This document shows positions 34,729-43,736 of a DNA stretch of 64,000 bases, in pieces. The first letter of the stretch is position 1; each line of letters begins with the position of its first letter. The translations under genes and the position numbers were made by a program. The DNA lies in the NCBI GenBank assembly GCA_963841845.1, contig CAWJEG010000012.1:248001-312000 (forward strand), read 5' to 3'. Under the pieces are notes generated by a model. The model was not told where the DNA came from. It worked only from the letters and a program-made list of their open reading frames with translations, and ran no database searches. The stretch is from CAVVGZ01 sp963841845 (lineage in GTDB: Bacteria > Chloroflexota > Anaerolineae > Anaerolineales > Anaerolineaceae).

Positions 34729-36417
34729 ATGAAAAGAATCGGAGCACAAATCATCTGGGAATCCCTTCTCAAACAGGGTGTTGATGTTGTTTTTGGTTTT
34801 CCGGGAGGAGCCACTTTACCCCTTTACGATGCCCTGCTGGATTATCCCATCCATCATGTACTGGTCCGCCATGAACAGGGTGCTGCCCATATGGCGGATG
34901 GCTATGCCAGAGCAAGCGGAAAAGTTGGCGTTGCTATAGCCACATCCGGACCAGGAGCAACGAACCTGGTCACCGGAATAGCTACGGCTAATATGGATTC
35001 ATCTCCGATCGTCTGCATAACCGGACAGGTCAACAGCAATGTAATCGGCTACGACGCTTTCCAGGAAACGGATGTCACCGGTATTACTCTTCCGATTACG
35101 AAACATAATTACCTGGTCACAGACGTCCGAGATCTTGGATTGGTTATTCGGGAGGCATTTTATATCGCCAGTTCTGGTCGTCCAGGTCCTGTTTTGATTG
35201 ATATCTCTAAAGACGCCCAGCAGGCAGAAATGGATTGGGAATATGATGACAGTCCGATTCAATTACCTGGTTACAGGCCGGATCTAAGACCGGCGTTAAA
35301 AAAATTGGAGTTTGCTGCCGAGTTGATTCACTCATCTAAAAAACCTGTCATTCTGGCCGGGCATGGGATATTACAGAGTAATGCCATGAATGAGGTCAGG
35401 GAGTTTGCCGAAAAAACGAATACGCCGGTGGCTATGACCTTGTTAGGGATTGGATCATTCCCGGCAACCCATCCGCTTAACCTTGGAATGATGGGAATGC
35501 ATGGAGAAGCCTGGGTTAACCAGGCAATCCAACAATCGGATTTAATTTTGGCATTTGGCATGCGATTCGATGACCGGGTAACTGGTAACCTAAGCACTTA
35601 TACTAGTAATGCCAGAAGGATTCATATAGATATTGATCCATCCGAGATCAACAAAAATGTAAAAGTAGATTGCAGCCTTGTTGGAGACCTGCGGGAAACC
35701 TTACAAGTACTGCTGCCATTAATTGAAGCATGTGATCATGCTAACTGGATTCATCATATTGATAAAATGAGGGGCGCTTCTGCTGTCCGCGATATCAAGA
35801 ATTTGCCGGACATGGGTCATCTTTATGCAGCCCATGTGATGCATGATTTATGGAAATATACCGAAGGAAAGGCACTGGTTGTCACAGACGTTGGACAGCA
35901 CCAAATGTGGGAAGCCCAATATTATCATCATGATTTTCCTCATACCCATCTTACCTCTGGTGGGTTAGGAACAATGGGATTTGCCACCCCGGCAGCCATT
36001 GGCGCAAAATTCGCCAGGCCGGAGGCGGAAGTGTGGGCAATTTGTGGTGATGGTGGTTTCCAGATGACCCAGGCGGAGCTTTCAACCGCGGCTCAAGAGA
36101 ATATTAAAATAAATATTGCTGTGATTAATAATGGCTATCTTGGAATGGTCAGGCAGTGGCAGGAATTCTTCTATGGCAGCCGATACTCAGCAACCCCCAT
36201 GCATAGTCCGGATTTTGTAAAAATTGCTGAAGCCCATGGGCTCACCGGATTACGTGTAACAAAAAGGCAGGATGTAGAAGACACCATTCAACGAGCCAGG
36301 CAAACCAAAGGAACTGTGTTGATTGATTTTAAAGTAGAAAAAGAGGACAGCGTTTATCCAATGGTACCGACCGGAGCAGATCTCCACAACATGATTGAGC
36401 GGCCGATAACCGAATAA
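34729..36417 (+). CDS. ilvB: Acetolactate synthase, large catalytic subunit
   Basis: Thiamine-diphosphate enzyme condensing pyruvate with pyruvate or 2-oxobutyrate. Motifs: FGFPGGATLPLYDAL, VRHEQGAAHMADGYARA (cofactor-activating Glu), SGPGATNLVTGIATA, FGMRFDDRVTG, and the cofactor-binding GDGGFQMTQAEL with INNGYLGMVRQWQ. Start at ATG 34729 behind GGAGG (34719-34723); a longer frame from 34633 lies inside ilvD and is not used. About 562 aa, normal. Acts with IlvN encoded next. Confidence 0.97.
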   Translation: MKRIGAQIIWESLLKQGVDVVFGFPGGATLPLYDALLDYPIHHVLVRHEQGAAHMADGYARASGKVGVAIATSGPGATNLVTGIATANMDSSPIVCITGQVNSNVIGYDAFQETDVTGITLPITKHNYLVTDVRDLGLVIREAFYIASSGRPGPVLIDISKDAQQAEMDWEYDDSPIQLPGYRPDLRPALKKLEFAAELIHSSKKPVILAGHGILQSNAMNEVREFAEKTNTPVAMTLLGIGSFPATHPLNLGMMGMHGEAWVNQAIQQSDLILAFGMRFDDRVTGNLSTYTSNARRIHIDIDPSEINKNVKVDCSLVGDLRETLQVLLPLIEACDHANWIHHIDKMRGASAVRDIKNLPDMGHLYAAHVMHDLWKYTEGKALVVTDVGQHQMWEAQYYHHDFPHTHLTSGGLGTMGFATPAAIGAKFARPEAEVWAICGDGGFQMTQAELSTAAQENIKINIAVINNGYLGMVRQWQEFFYGSRYSATPMHSPDFVKIAEAHGLTGLRVTKRQDVEDTIQRARQTKGTVLIDFKVEKEDSVYPMVPTGADLHNMIERPITE

Positions 36418-36494
36418 TAAATTGGTTATCCTATAAGGTTTTGGCAGAAAAATTATCTAAACTTGTTGATCTTTGATTATTTACAGGAGGACTC

Positions 36495-36998
36495 ATGAAA
36501 AGAACATTTGTTGCATTAGTAACGGATAAACCCGGTGTACTCAATCAAGTTGCCTCATTGTTCCGCAGGCGGGCTTTTAATATTGAGTCACTAACTGTAG
36601 GACATACCGAAAAGTCGGGGATTTCTCGGATGACCATTGTGATAGATACGGATCCAATCAGCGCAGAACGAATAAAAGCGTATCTATATAAGTTGGTCAA
36701 CGTCCTGCAGGTTGAAGACCTTTCCGAAATTCCCACGGTGAGCAGAGATCTGGCTATGGTAAAAATCCAGGCAAAACCAGAAACCCGCAATGATGTCATG
36801 CAGTTGGTGGATGTATTCCGGGCCCGAATTGTGGATATCAATAACGATTCCCTTATTATTGAAATCACTGGAACCGAGGATAAAATCGATAGCTTTGTAG
36901 ATGTGCTGCGGCCATATGGCATTATTGAGATGGCACAGACTGGTAGTGTGGCCGTGCAACGCGGACCTACGGCCCTCTCCAATGAACAGGGCGCTTGA
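36495..36998 (+). CDS. ilvN: Acetolactate synthase, small regulatory subunit
   Basis: Regulatory subunit that confers valine feedback inhibition and raises activity of IlvB. The N-terminal ACT domain is clear: FVALVTDKPGVLNQVASLF, then RRAFNIESLTVGHTEKSGIS. The C-terminal domain has RDLAMVKIQAKPETRNDV and RARIVDINNDSLIIEITG. 167 aa is the standard length. AGGAGG precedes the ATG. It follows ilvB by 77 bases. Confidence 0.96.
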   Translation: MKRTFVALVTDKPGVLNQVASLFRRRAFNIESLTVGHTEKSGISRMTIVIDTDPISAERIKAYLYKLVNVLQVEDLSEIPTVSRDLAMVKIQAKPETRNDVMQLVDVFRARIVDINNDSLIIEITGTEDKIDSFVDVLRPYGIIEMAQTGSVAVQRGPTALSNEQGA

Positions 36999-37135
36999 TA
37001 GCCTGTAAGCATCTGGAACATTCAAGGCACAGTTAAATATTTTTTTAATCTAAATTCAGCCAGGTTGGACACCCTTGATGGATATCTAATAATCCTGGTA
37101 TGGAAAAAATCTTATAGAAGAAATAGGTGAATGAT

Positions 37136-38191
37136 ATGGCAAAAATTAATTTTGGTGGCGTTGTTGAAGATATTGTAACCAGAGAAGAATTCCCTCTTAG
37201 TCAAGCTCAGGAAGTACTTAAAGACGAAGTAGTTGCAGTGTTGGGTTATGGAGTTCAGGGTCCAGCTCAAGCACTCAATATGAAAGAAAACGGAATACGG
37301 GTGATTGTTGGACAAAACAAGGATAAATTTTATTGGGAAAAAGCGATCAAAGATGGTTGGATTCCCGGAGAGACTCTATTTTCATTGGAAGAAGCAGCCG
37401 AGCGCGGGACCATCATTCAATATTTAATCTCCGATGCAGGACAAATGCAAATGTGGCCAAGCATAAAACCGCATCTCAAACCTGGAAATGCACTTTACTT
37501 TTCCCATGGATTTTCAATCACATACAAAGACCAGACCGGGGTTGTTCCCCCACCAGATGTAGACGTAATCCTTGTCGCTCCTAAAGGATCGGGAACAAGT
37601 GTGAGAAAGAATTTTCTGGACGGCAGTGGAATAAACAGCAGTTATGCTGTTTTCCAGGATGCCACCGGAAAAGCGTTGGAGAGGACATTGGCAGTTGGAA
37701 TTGCAGTTGGTTCTGGTTATCTTTTCCCGACCACTTTTGAGCTGGAGGTATACAGCGATCTAACCGGAGAAAGAGGTATGCTGATGGGCGCCCTCGCTGG
37801 GCTGATGGAAGCCCAATACAACGAACTGCGTAAACACGGGCATTCCCCCAGCGAAGCATTTAATGAAACTGTTGAGGAATTGACCCAGAGCCTGATTCGT
37901 CTTGTAGCCGAAAACGGAATGGATTGGATGTACGCCAATTGTTCAACAACAGCTCAAAGGGGGGCACTGGATTGGAAAGGTGAATTCCGTAAAGCTGCCG
38001 AACCTGTATTTGCAAGGCTTTATCAGAGTGTGCTGAGTGGTGAGGAAACCCGAATAGTCCTGGAAGTAAACAGTGCTCCGGATTACAAAGAAAAACTGGA
38101 GCAGGAATTAAAGCAGATCCGGGAGTCGGAAATGTGGAAAGCCGGAGCAGCTGTACGATCGTTGCGCCCTGAAAATTGGAAAAACCATTAA
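37136..38191 (+). CDS. ilvC: Ketol-acid reductoisomerase
   Basis: IlvC isomerises and reduces acetolactate or acetohydroxybutyrate with NAD(P)H and Mg. The N-terminal Rossmann domain has VAVLGYGVQGPAQALNMK and a cofactor loop VGQNKDKFYWEKA; downstream are IQYLISDAGQMQMWP, ALYFSHGFSI, LVAPKGSGTSVR and the metal site DLTGERGMLMGALAGLMEAQY. GYGVQGPAQ and the long loop differ from the common GYGSQGHA type and match a variant seen in several anaerobes; cofactor preference cannot be read with confidence. Start at ATG 37136 with AGGTGA ahead, rather than GTG 37127. Confidence 0.95.
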   Translation: MAKINFGGVVEDIVTREEFPLSQAQEVLKDEVVAVLGYGVQGPAQALNMKENGIRVIVGQNKDKFYWEKAIKDGWIPGETLFSLEEAAERGTIIQYLISDAGQMQMWPSIKPHLKPGNALYFSHGFSITYKDQTGVVPPPDVDVILVAPKGSGTSVRKNFLDGSGINSSYAVFQDATGKALERTLAVGIAVGSGYLFPTTFELEVYSDLTGERGMLMGALAGLMEAQYNELRKHGHSPSEAFNETVEELTQSLIRLVAENGMDWMYANCSTTAQRGALDWKGEFRKAAEPVFARLYQSVLSGEETRIVLEVNSAPDYKEKLEQELKQIRESEMWKAGAAVRSLRPENWKNH

Positions 38192-38237
38192 TATCTGGTT
38201 TTCATATTGAAAAATCATTCAATGTAAGGGGTGACAC

Positions 38238-39854
38238 ATGGAAAATTATGTGAAGATATTCGATACCACATTAAGGGATGGGGAACAATCTCCGGGTGCA
38301 ACCATGACCTCTGCGGAAAAATTGGAGCTTGCCCGTGCCCTTGCAAAACTCGGAGTGGATGTAATCGAAGCTGGATTTCCTGCCGCCTCTCCTGATGACC
38401 TGGAAGCTGTACGCAGGATTGCAGTTGATGTAGGCTGTCCCCGCGATGGCTCGAAAGCTCCAGTAATTTGTGGATTAGCAAGAACCACTATGAATGATAT
38501 TGACAAGGCTTGGCAAGGCATCCGTGAGGCACAAAAACCCCGCATTCATACCTTCCTTGCAACCTCAGATATTCATATGCAATACAAACTAAAGATGAGC
38601 CGGGACCAGGTTGTAGCAAAAGTGATCGAAATGGTTAAATATGCAAAAAGCCTGTGTACCGATATCGAATTCAGCCCGGAAGATGCGGGAAGGAGTGATC
38701 CTGGGTTTCTCTACCAGGTTCTTGCAGAAGCAATTAAAGCTGGAGCTACCACATTAAATATTCCTGATACAGTGGGATATACTACTCCGGTTGAATTTGG
38801 TAAGCTCATTCAAGATATTCTGAACCATACACCAGGGATAGAAACATGTATTGTATCTGTCCATTGTCATAATGATCTTGGGCTGGCAACAGCCAACACC
38901 CTGGCCGGTATTCTTGCAGGTGCCCGCCAGGCAGAAGTCACTATCAATGGGATTGGTGAACGAGCCGGGAATACTTCGCTTGAAGAGGTCGTTATGTCGC
39001 TTCATACCCGCCGTCCACTATTTGGCCTTGACACAGGTATTGACACCACTCAACTCATGCGGGTGAGTAAACTGGTGACGAACTATACAGGTATTCCGGT
39101 CCAGCCCAACAAAGCCATTGTCGGGGCAAATGCATTTGCCCATGAAGCCGGAATCCACCAGGATGGAATGCTCAAACATTCTGAAACCTACGAGATCATG
39201 CGGCCTGAAACAGTTGGGGTTACCCATACCCGCCTCGTATTGGGAAAACACTCCGGTCGTCATGCCTTAAAGGTTAGGATGAAGGACCTCGGGTATGACC
39301 TGACAGATAATGAACTTGAAAAGTTATTTCTTCGATTTAAGAATTTAGCAGACAAGAAAAAGACCATCGCTGATGCCGATCTTGAAGCCCTGGTCTCGGA
39401 AGAATTGTATCAACCTAAGGAAATATTTACCCTGGATGGCCTGCAAGTTGCTTGTGGCACAATGGGTATGCCAACTGCCACAGTCCGGCTTAAAGGCCCG
39501 GATGGCAATTTCCATGTGAGCGCGGCTGTTGGTACAGGTCCTGTTGATGCTGCATATAAAGCCATCGATCTTATAGTCAATTCCCCCAGTGTTCTTCTTG
39601 AGTTTGTCGTAAATGCTGTCACAGAAGGAATCGATGCTCTTGGCGAAGTGACTGTAAGAATTGAGGGTAAAAATGGCAGTTCCAAGATGGATGCACAAAA
39701 AGAGGTACAGCAAACCCGTTCTTATGGCGGGTATGGTGCAGACACGGATATCATTGTAGCCAGTGCAAAAGCATATTTGGCGGCACTAAATAAATTGTTG
39801 GTGGCCACCGGAAAATACGGCGAACCGGAGAAAGGTTCCGTTCAAGAATTGTAG
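38238..39854 (+). CDS. leuA: 2-isopropylmalate synthase
   Basis: LeuA condenses acetyl-CoA with 2-oxoisovalerate, the first committed step to leucine. The catalytic TIM barrel has IFDTTLRDGEQSPGATM, EAGFPAASPDD, the metal site SVHCHNDLGLATANT and NGIGERAGNTSLEEVVM. The C-terminal LeuA dimer domain (from about residue 395: LDGLQVACGTMGMPTATVRL) is complete, so feedback inhibition by leucine is possible. 538 aa is a little longer than E. coli LeuA, as is usual. GGGGTG precedes the ATG. Confidence 0.96.
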   Translation: MENYVKIFDTTLRDGEQSPGATMTSAEKLELARALAKLGVDVIEAGFPAASPDDLEAVRRIAVDVGCPRDGSKAPVICGLARTTMNDIDKAWQGIREAQKPRIHTFLATSDIHMQYKLKMSRDQVVAKVIEMVKYAKSLCTDIEFSPEDAGRSDPGFLYQVLAEAIKAGATTLNIPDTVGYTTPVEFGKLIQDILNHTPGIETCIVSVHCHNDLGLATANTLAGILAGARQAEVTINGIGERAGNTSLEEVVMSLHTRRPLFGLDTGIDTTQLMRVSKLVTNYTGIPVQPNKAIVGANAFAHEAGIHQDGMLKHSETYEIMRPETVGVTHTRLVLGKHSGRHALKVRMKDLGYDLTDNELEKLFLRFKNLADKKKTIADADLEALVSEELYQPKEIFTLDGLQVACGTMGMPTATVRLKGPDGNFHVSAAVGTGPVDAAYKAIDLIVNSPSVLLEFVVNAVTEGIDALGEVTVRIEGKNGSSKMDAQKEVQQTRSYGGYGADTDIIVASAKAYLAALNKLLVATGKYGEPEKGSVQEL

Positions 39855-39858
39855 TGGA

Positions 39859-40050
39859 ATGAATGAAAGAGAGAAAAATCAAATGGATACACAAATTGAT
39901 AGCAGTGAAAAATCCGCAATGGATAATATCTTTGAACCATTCCCCAAACCAAAAATCTTTCCTGAGGGATGGGATTTATCCGCAATTACAAATACAGTAA
40001 AAGTACTGGTTGAGATAAAGGACCAGGAAGAAAATCTGATTCTGGATTAG
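39859..40050 (+). CDS. Small conserved-looking protein of unknown function within the leu operon
   Basis: A short gene tightly placed between leuA (4 bases after its stop) and leuC (10 bases before its start). It encodes at most 63 aa; ATG 39883 or 39919 may be the real start, giving 55 or 43 aa. The distinctive core is IFEPFPKPKIFPEGWDLSAI, rich in Pro and aromatics, followed by an acidic TVKVLVEIKDQEEN. No membrane helix, Cys cluster or signal peptide. I do not recognise the family. Its position suggests a role linked to LeuA or the LeuCD isomerase, but that is only context. Confidence 0.55.
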   Translation: MNEREKNQMDTQIDSSEKSAMDNIFEPFPKPKIFPEGWDLSAITNTVKVLVEIKDQEENLILD

Positions 40051-40060
40051 AAGGAATCCA

Positions 40061-41488
40061 ATGAAAAAACCATTAACACTCTTTGAGAAAATCTGGGATG
40101 CACATATTGTTGCACAGGATGCGGGGTCCCCTGCGGTCTTGTATATTGATCTGCATCTCATCCATGAAGTTACATCACCCCAGGCATTTAGCGGGTTGCG
40201 AACCCGCGGATTGAAAGCTCGTAGGCCTGACCGGACAGTTGCAACCGTCGATCATGGCATTCCAACACTCTCTGGAGAAGGCATACAAGGCGGACGCCTT
40301 TCATTCGCAGATGAACTTTGCCAGATTCAAATCAAAATGTTGGAAAAGAACTGCCAGGATCATGGCATCCAGCTCTACGGTCTGGATAGCCCAAATCAGG
40401 GTATTGTCCATGTGATTGGACCAGAATTAGGCTTAACACAGCCTGGAATGACAATTGTATGCGGAGACAGCCATACTGCTACCCATGGCGCTTTTGGTGC
40501 TCTGGCATTTGGGATTGGGACTAGCGAAGTTGAACATGTCCTTGCAACCCAATGCTTGCTGCAAAGAAAACCTTTGACATTCGCTGTCAGCTTCGATGGA
40601 ATTCTTCCGGATGGCGTAACCTCCAAGGACATGATTCTTGCCCTGATTGCCAAAATCGGAGTTGGGGGAGCTACTGGACATGTTTTGGAATATCGGGGAA
40701 ATGCAGTCGAAAACCTCAACATGGAACAGCGGATGACCATTTGTAATATGTCAATAGAGTGCGGAGCAAGGGCGGGTTTAATTGCCCCTGATGATCTCAC
40801 TTTCGAATACCTTGCCAACAAGGAATATGCTCCCAAAGGTGCAAATTGGGATCAACAGGTAGGCAATTGGCGAAAACTTCCTACAGATGATGATGCAATT
40901 TTCGATCAGAATATCACAATCAATGTTTCAAAACTCGAACCCATGATTACATATGGGACAAATCCAGGTATGGGTATGTCCATTTCCGGCAGGATCCCTT
41001 TACCTGAAGAAATTAAGGATACAAATCAGCGTTCTGCCCTGATTAAATCCCTTGAATATATGGGTCTTCAACCAGGCGTTCAGCTGCTTGGACATCCAGT
41101 AGATGTCGTTTTTATCGGCAGTTGCACAAACTCGCGCATATCCGATTTGCGGCAGGCTGCTGGAGTTTTAAAAGATAGAAAAATATCCCCGGATGTGCGT
41201 GTGCTGGTTGTACCAGGAAGCCAGGAAGTGAAAAAACAGGCAGAAATGGAAGGACTTGATCGGATATTCATGCAATCAGGTGCTGAATGGCGTGAGCCGG
41301 GCTGCAGCATGTGCATCGCCATGAATGGTGATCAATTAAATCCTGGTCAATATGCTGTCAGCACCAGCAACCGTAACTTTGAAGGGCGTCAGGGAAAGGG
41401 TGGCAGGACCTTTTTATCCAGCCCACTAACCGCAGCTGCCACAGCATTAACTGGTAAGATCACTGACATCAGAACAATATTAGACTGA
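40061..41488 (+). CDS. leuC: 3-isopropylmalate dehydratase, large subunit
   Basis: Large subunit of the aconitase-type isomerase converting 2- to 3-isopropylmalate. The [4Fe-4S] ligands are visible: VFIGSCTNSRISDLRQAAG and PGCSMCIAMN (C-x-x-C). The N terminus LFEKIWDAHIV and IDLHLIHEVTSPQAF, VCGDSHTATHGAFGALAFGIG and STSNRNFEGRQGKGGRTFL complete the family picture. 475 aa is typical for the bacterial two-subunit enzyme. AAGGA lies upstream of ATG 40061. It works with LeuD, 16 bases downstream. Confidence 0.97.
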   Translation: MKKPLTLFEKIWDAHIVAQDAGSPAVLYIDLHLIHEVTSPQAFSGLRTRGLKARRPDRTVATVDHGIPTLSGEGIQGGRLSFADELCQIQIKMLEKNCQDHGIQLYGLDSPNQGIVHVIGPELGLTQPGMTIVCGDSHTATHGAFGALAFGIGTSEVEHVLATQCLLQRKPLTFAVSFDGILPDGVTSKDMILALIAKIGVGGATGHVLEYRGNAVENLNMEQRMTICNMSIECGARAGLIAPDDLTFEYLANKEYAPKGANWDQQVGNWRKLPTDDDAIFDQNITINVSKLEPMITYGTNPGMGMSISGRIPLPEEIKDTNQRSALIKSLEYMGLQPGVQLLGHPVDVVFIGSCTNSRISDLRQAAGVLKDRKISPDVRVLVVPGSQEVKKQAEMEGLDRIFMQSGAEWREPGCSMCIAMNGDQLNPGQYAVSTSNRNFEGRQGKGGRTFLSSPLTAAATALTGKITDIRTILD

Positions 41489-41504
41489 CGGAAAAAGTAG
41501 AATC

Positions 41505-42098
41505 ATGGAAAAATTTCAAGAACTAACCTCCAATGTAATTCCCCTTGTTGTGAATGATATCGATACAGATCAAATAATCCCTGCTAGGTACTTAAAGGTA
41601 ACCGATAAAACCGGGCTGGGTGCCAATTTATTCGCAGACTGGCGCTATCTCAGTGATGGATCGCCCGATCCGAATTTTATATTAAATAAACCAGAATTTC
41701 AAAATTCTAATATATTACTGGCAGGGGATAATTTTGGCTGTGGGTCTTCAAGAGAACATGCTCCCTGGGCATTGACCAATTTTGGGATCAAGGCAGTTAT
41801 CTCCACTTCTTTTGCGGATATTTTTCGGAACAATGCACTAAAAAATGGGCTGCTTCCCATAATTGTCGATCCGATTACGCATCAAAAGTTAGTAACCCTG
41901 GTCCAAAACCAACCGCAGGTAACGCTAACAATTGATTTAGCCTCACAGTCTCTAATTATCCCGGTCGGCGAAAAAATTTCATTTCCTATTGATGAGTTTT
42001 CAAAAATTAGTCTATTAAATGGTACGGACGAACTGGGGTATCTGATGACTTTCATGGATAAGATACGGCAATACGAGAAGGAACACAATCTGGCTTGA
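41505..42098 (+). CDS. leuD: 3-isopropylmalate dehydratase, small subunit
   Basis: Small swivel-domain subunit of the LeuCD isomerase. Signatures are PLVVNDIDTDQIIPARYLK near the N terminus, LLAGDNFGCGSSREHAPWAL (substrate-binding loop), and IKAVISTSFADIFRNNALKNG. Length 197 aa is the standard bacterial size. It directly follows leuC. Confidence 0.96.
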   Translation: MEKFQELTSNVIPLVVNDIDTDQIIPARYLKVTDKTGLGANLFADWRYLSDGSPDPNFILNKPEFQNSNILLAGDNFGCGSSREHAPWALTNFGIKAVISTSFADIFRNNALKNGLLPIIVDPITHQKLVTLVQNQPQVTLTIDLASQSLIIPVGEKISFPIDEFSKISLLNGTDELGYLMTFMDKIRQYEKEHNLA

Positions 42099-42146
42099 TG
42101 ATCTCACAGGAGGTAACTCAACGGATCCTTTGAGATGGAGGTTCTT

Positions 42147-43700
42147 ATGATCGAGATTTACGATACAACCCTGCGTGACGGTTCACAGCGTAATGATATA
42201 TCTTTATCCTGTGACGATAAAATTCGTATTGCCCAAAAGCTTGATGAAATGGGTATTACCTATATTGAGGGAGGATGGCCAGGTTCAAACCCCAAAGATG
42301 TGGAATTTTTTGATCGGGCCAGTAAAATCAAATGGAAGCACGCCACGATTACCGCATTTGGTTCGACATGCCGGGCAAATTCAAATCCGGAAGAGGATTC
42401 AAACATCCTGGCGCTGCTGGAATCACAGGCCCAAATTTGCACTCTGGTTGGAAAAACCTGGACCTTTCATGTAACCGAAGTCCTTCGGACTACACTGGAA
42501 GAAAACATTCGCATCATTGAAGTCAGCGTTGCCTACCTCAAAAACAATGGCAGGAGAGTCATGTATGATGCTGAACATTTCTTTGATGGCTATAAGGACA
42601 ATCCCGATTATGCACTGGAAACCCTGTCTGCAGCCATCCGGGGTGGGGCAGAGATCCTGGTCCTTTGTGATACCAACGGTGGGTCAATGCCCTGGGAAAT
42701 CCATGAAATCGTAAAAACTGTAAAAGCCAGGTTGAATTTCCCGCTTGGTATCCACGCGCATAATGACAGCGATACTGCTGTTGCGAATTCTTTAGCAGCA
42801 GTCCAGGAAGGCTGCACTCAGGTGCAGGGGACAATTAATGGGTATGGTGAGCGCTGCGGCAATGCTAACCTCTGTTCAATCATCCCCAACCTTGAAATCA
42901 AAATTGGTGTGCATTGCCTTCCCAAGGGGAATCTTAAATATATATCTGAGATATCTAAATTTGTTTCGGAAATCGCCAATCTGGCTCATGATGACCATCT
43001 TCCATTTGTTGGCACAGCTGCCTTTGCCCACAAAGGGGGAATTCATGTTGCTGCTATGCGGCGGGATGAGAAATCTTACCAGCATGTTGATCCGCAACTG
43101 GTAGGCAATAAAATGCGGGTGATTGTCTCTGAACTTTCCGGGCGGGGAAATTTGCTCAGTAAGGCAGAAGAATACGGGCTGGATAGCATTGATAAGGAAA
43201 ATGTTGCAGATGTCCTCAAGGAGATTAAGGCGATGGAGGCTAACGGTTTTTCCTTTGAGGCTGCTGAAGCTTCTGTCATAATGATGTTAAAAAGGCAGCA
43301 AAAGGATTACAAGCCTCCGTTCGAATTAATTGACTTTACTGTGGTTGTCGAACACAGGGATAAACGCGGCATCTTTGCCGAAGCAACCGTGAAAGTTATG
43401 GTCGATGGGGAGATATTCCATACAGCTGCCGAAGGAAATGGTCCGGTTAATGCTCTGGATGCTGCCTTAAGGAAAGCCCTGGTCAACCACTACCCTGAAG
43501 TTACCCATTTCAAATTATCCGATTATAAGGTGCGTATTCTGGATGGAAAAAGTGGGACCGGGGCTACAACCCGTGTATTGATCGATACTCAGAATGGCAC
43601 CCGTACGTGGAGCACTGTTGGGGCGAGTGGTAATATTATTGAGGCAAGCTGGAAAGCCCTTGTTGATGCAGTGGAATATGGACTGATCGTTGGAAAATAA
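42147..43700 (+). CDS. cimA: (R)-citramalate synthase
   Basis: CimA condenses acetyl-CoA with pyruvate to citramalate, which LeuCD and LeuB turn into 2-oxobutyrate for isoleucine. It is a LeuA relative with the CimA-specific opening IEIYDTTLRDGSQRNDISLS, YIEGGWPGSNPKD, ILVLCDTNGGSMPWE, metal site GIHAHNDSDTAVANSL, GTINGYGERCGNANL, and a C-terminal regulatory domain (FELIDFTVVVEHRDKRGIF). About 517 aa. Start at ATG 42147 behind GGAGG (42137-42141); ATG 42135 overlaps that site. With no ilvA in the operon, it marks the threonine-independent route to isoleucine. Confidence 0.94.
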   Translation: MIEIYDTTLRDGSQRNDISLSCDDKIRIAQKLDEMGITYIEGGWPGSNPKDVEFFDRASKIKWKHATITAFGSTCRANSNPEEDSNILALLESQAQICTLVGKTWTFHVTEVLRTTLEENIRIIEVSVAYLKNNGRRVMYDAEHFFDGYKDNPDYALETLSAAIRGGAEILVLCDTNGGSMPWEIHEIVKTVKARLNFPLGIHAHNDSDTAVANSLAAVQEGCTQVQGTINGYGERCGNANLCSIIPNLEIKIGVHCLPKGNLKYISEISKFVSEIANLAHDDHLPFVGTAAFAHKGGIHVAAMRRDEKSYQHVDPQLVGNKMRVIVSELSGRGNLLSKAEEYGLDSIDKENVADVLKEIKAMEANGFSFEAAEASVIMMLKRQQKDYKPPFELIDFTVVVEHRDKRGIFAEATVKVMVDGEIFHTAAEGNGPVNALDAALRKALVNHYPEVTHFKLSDYKVRILDGKSGTGATTRVLIDTQNGTRTWSTVGASGNIIEASWKALVDAVEYGLIVGK

Positions 43701-43736
43701 GAATACAATATATCCCTTTCAGATTGGAAAAAAGCT

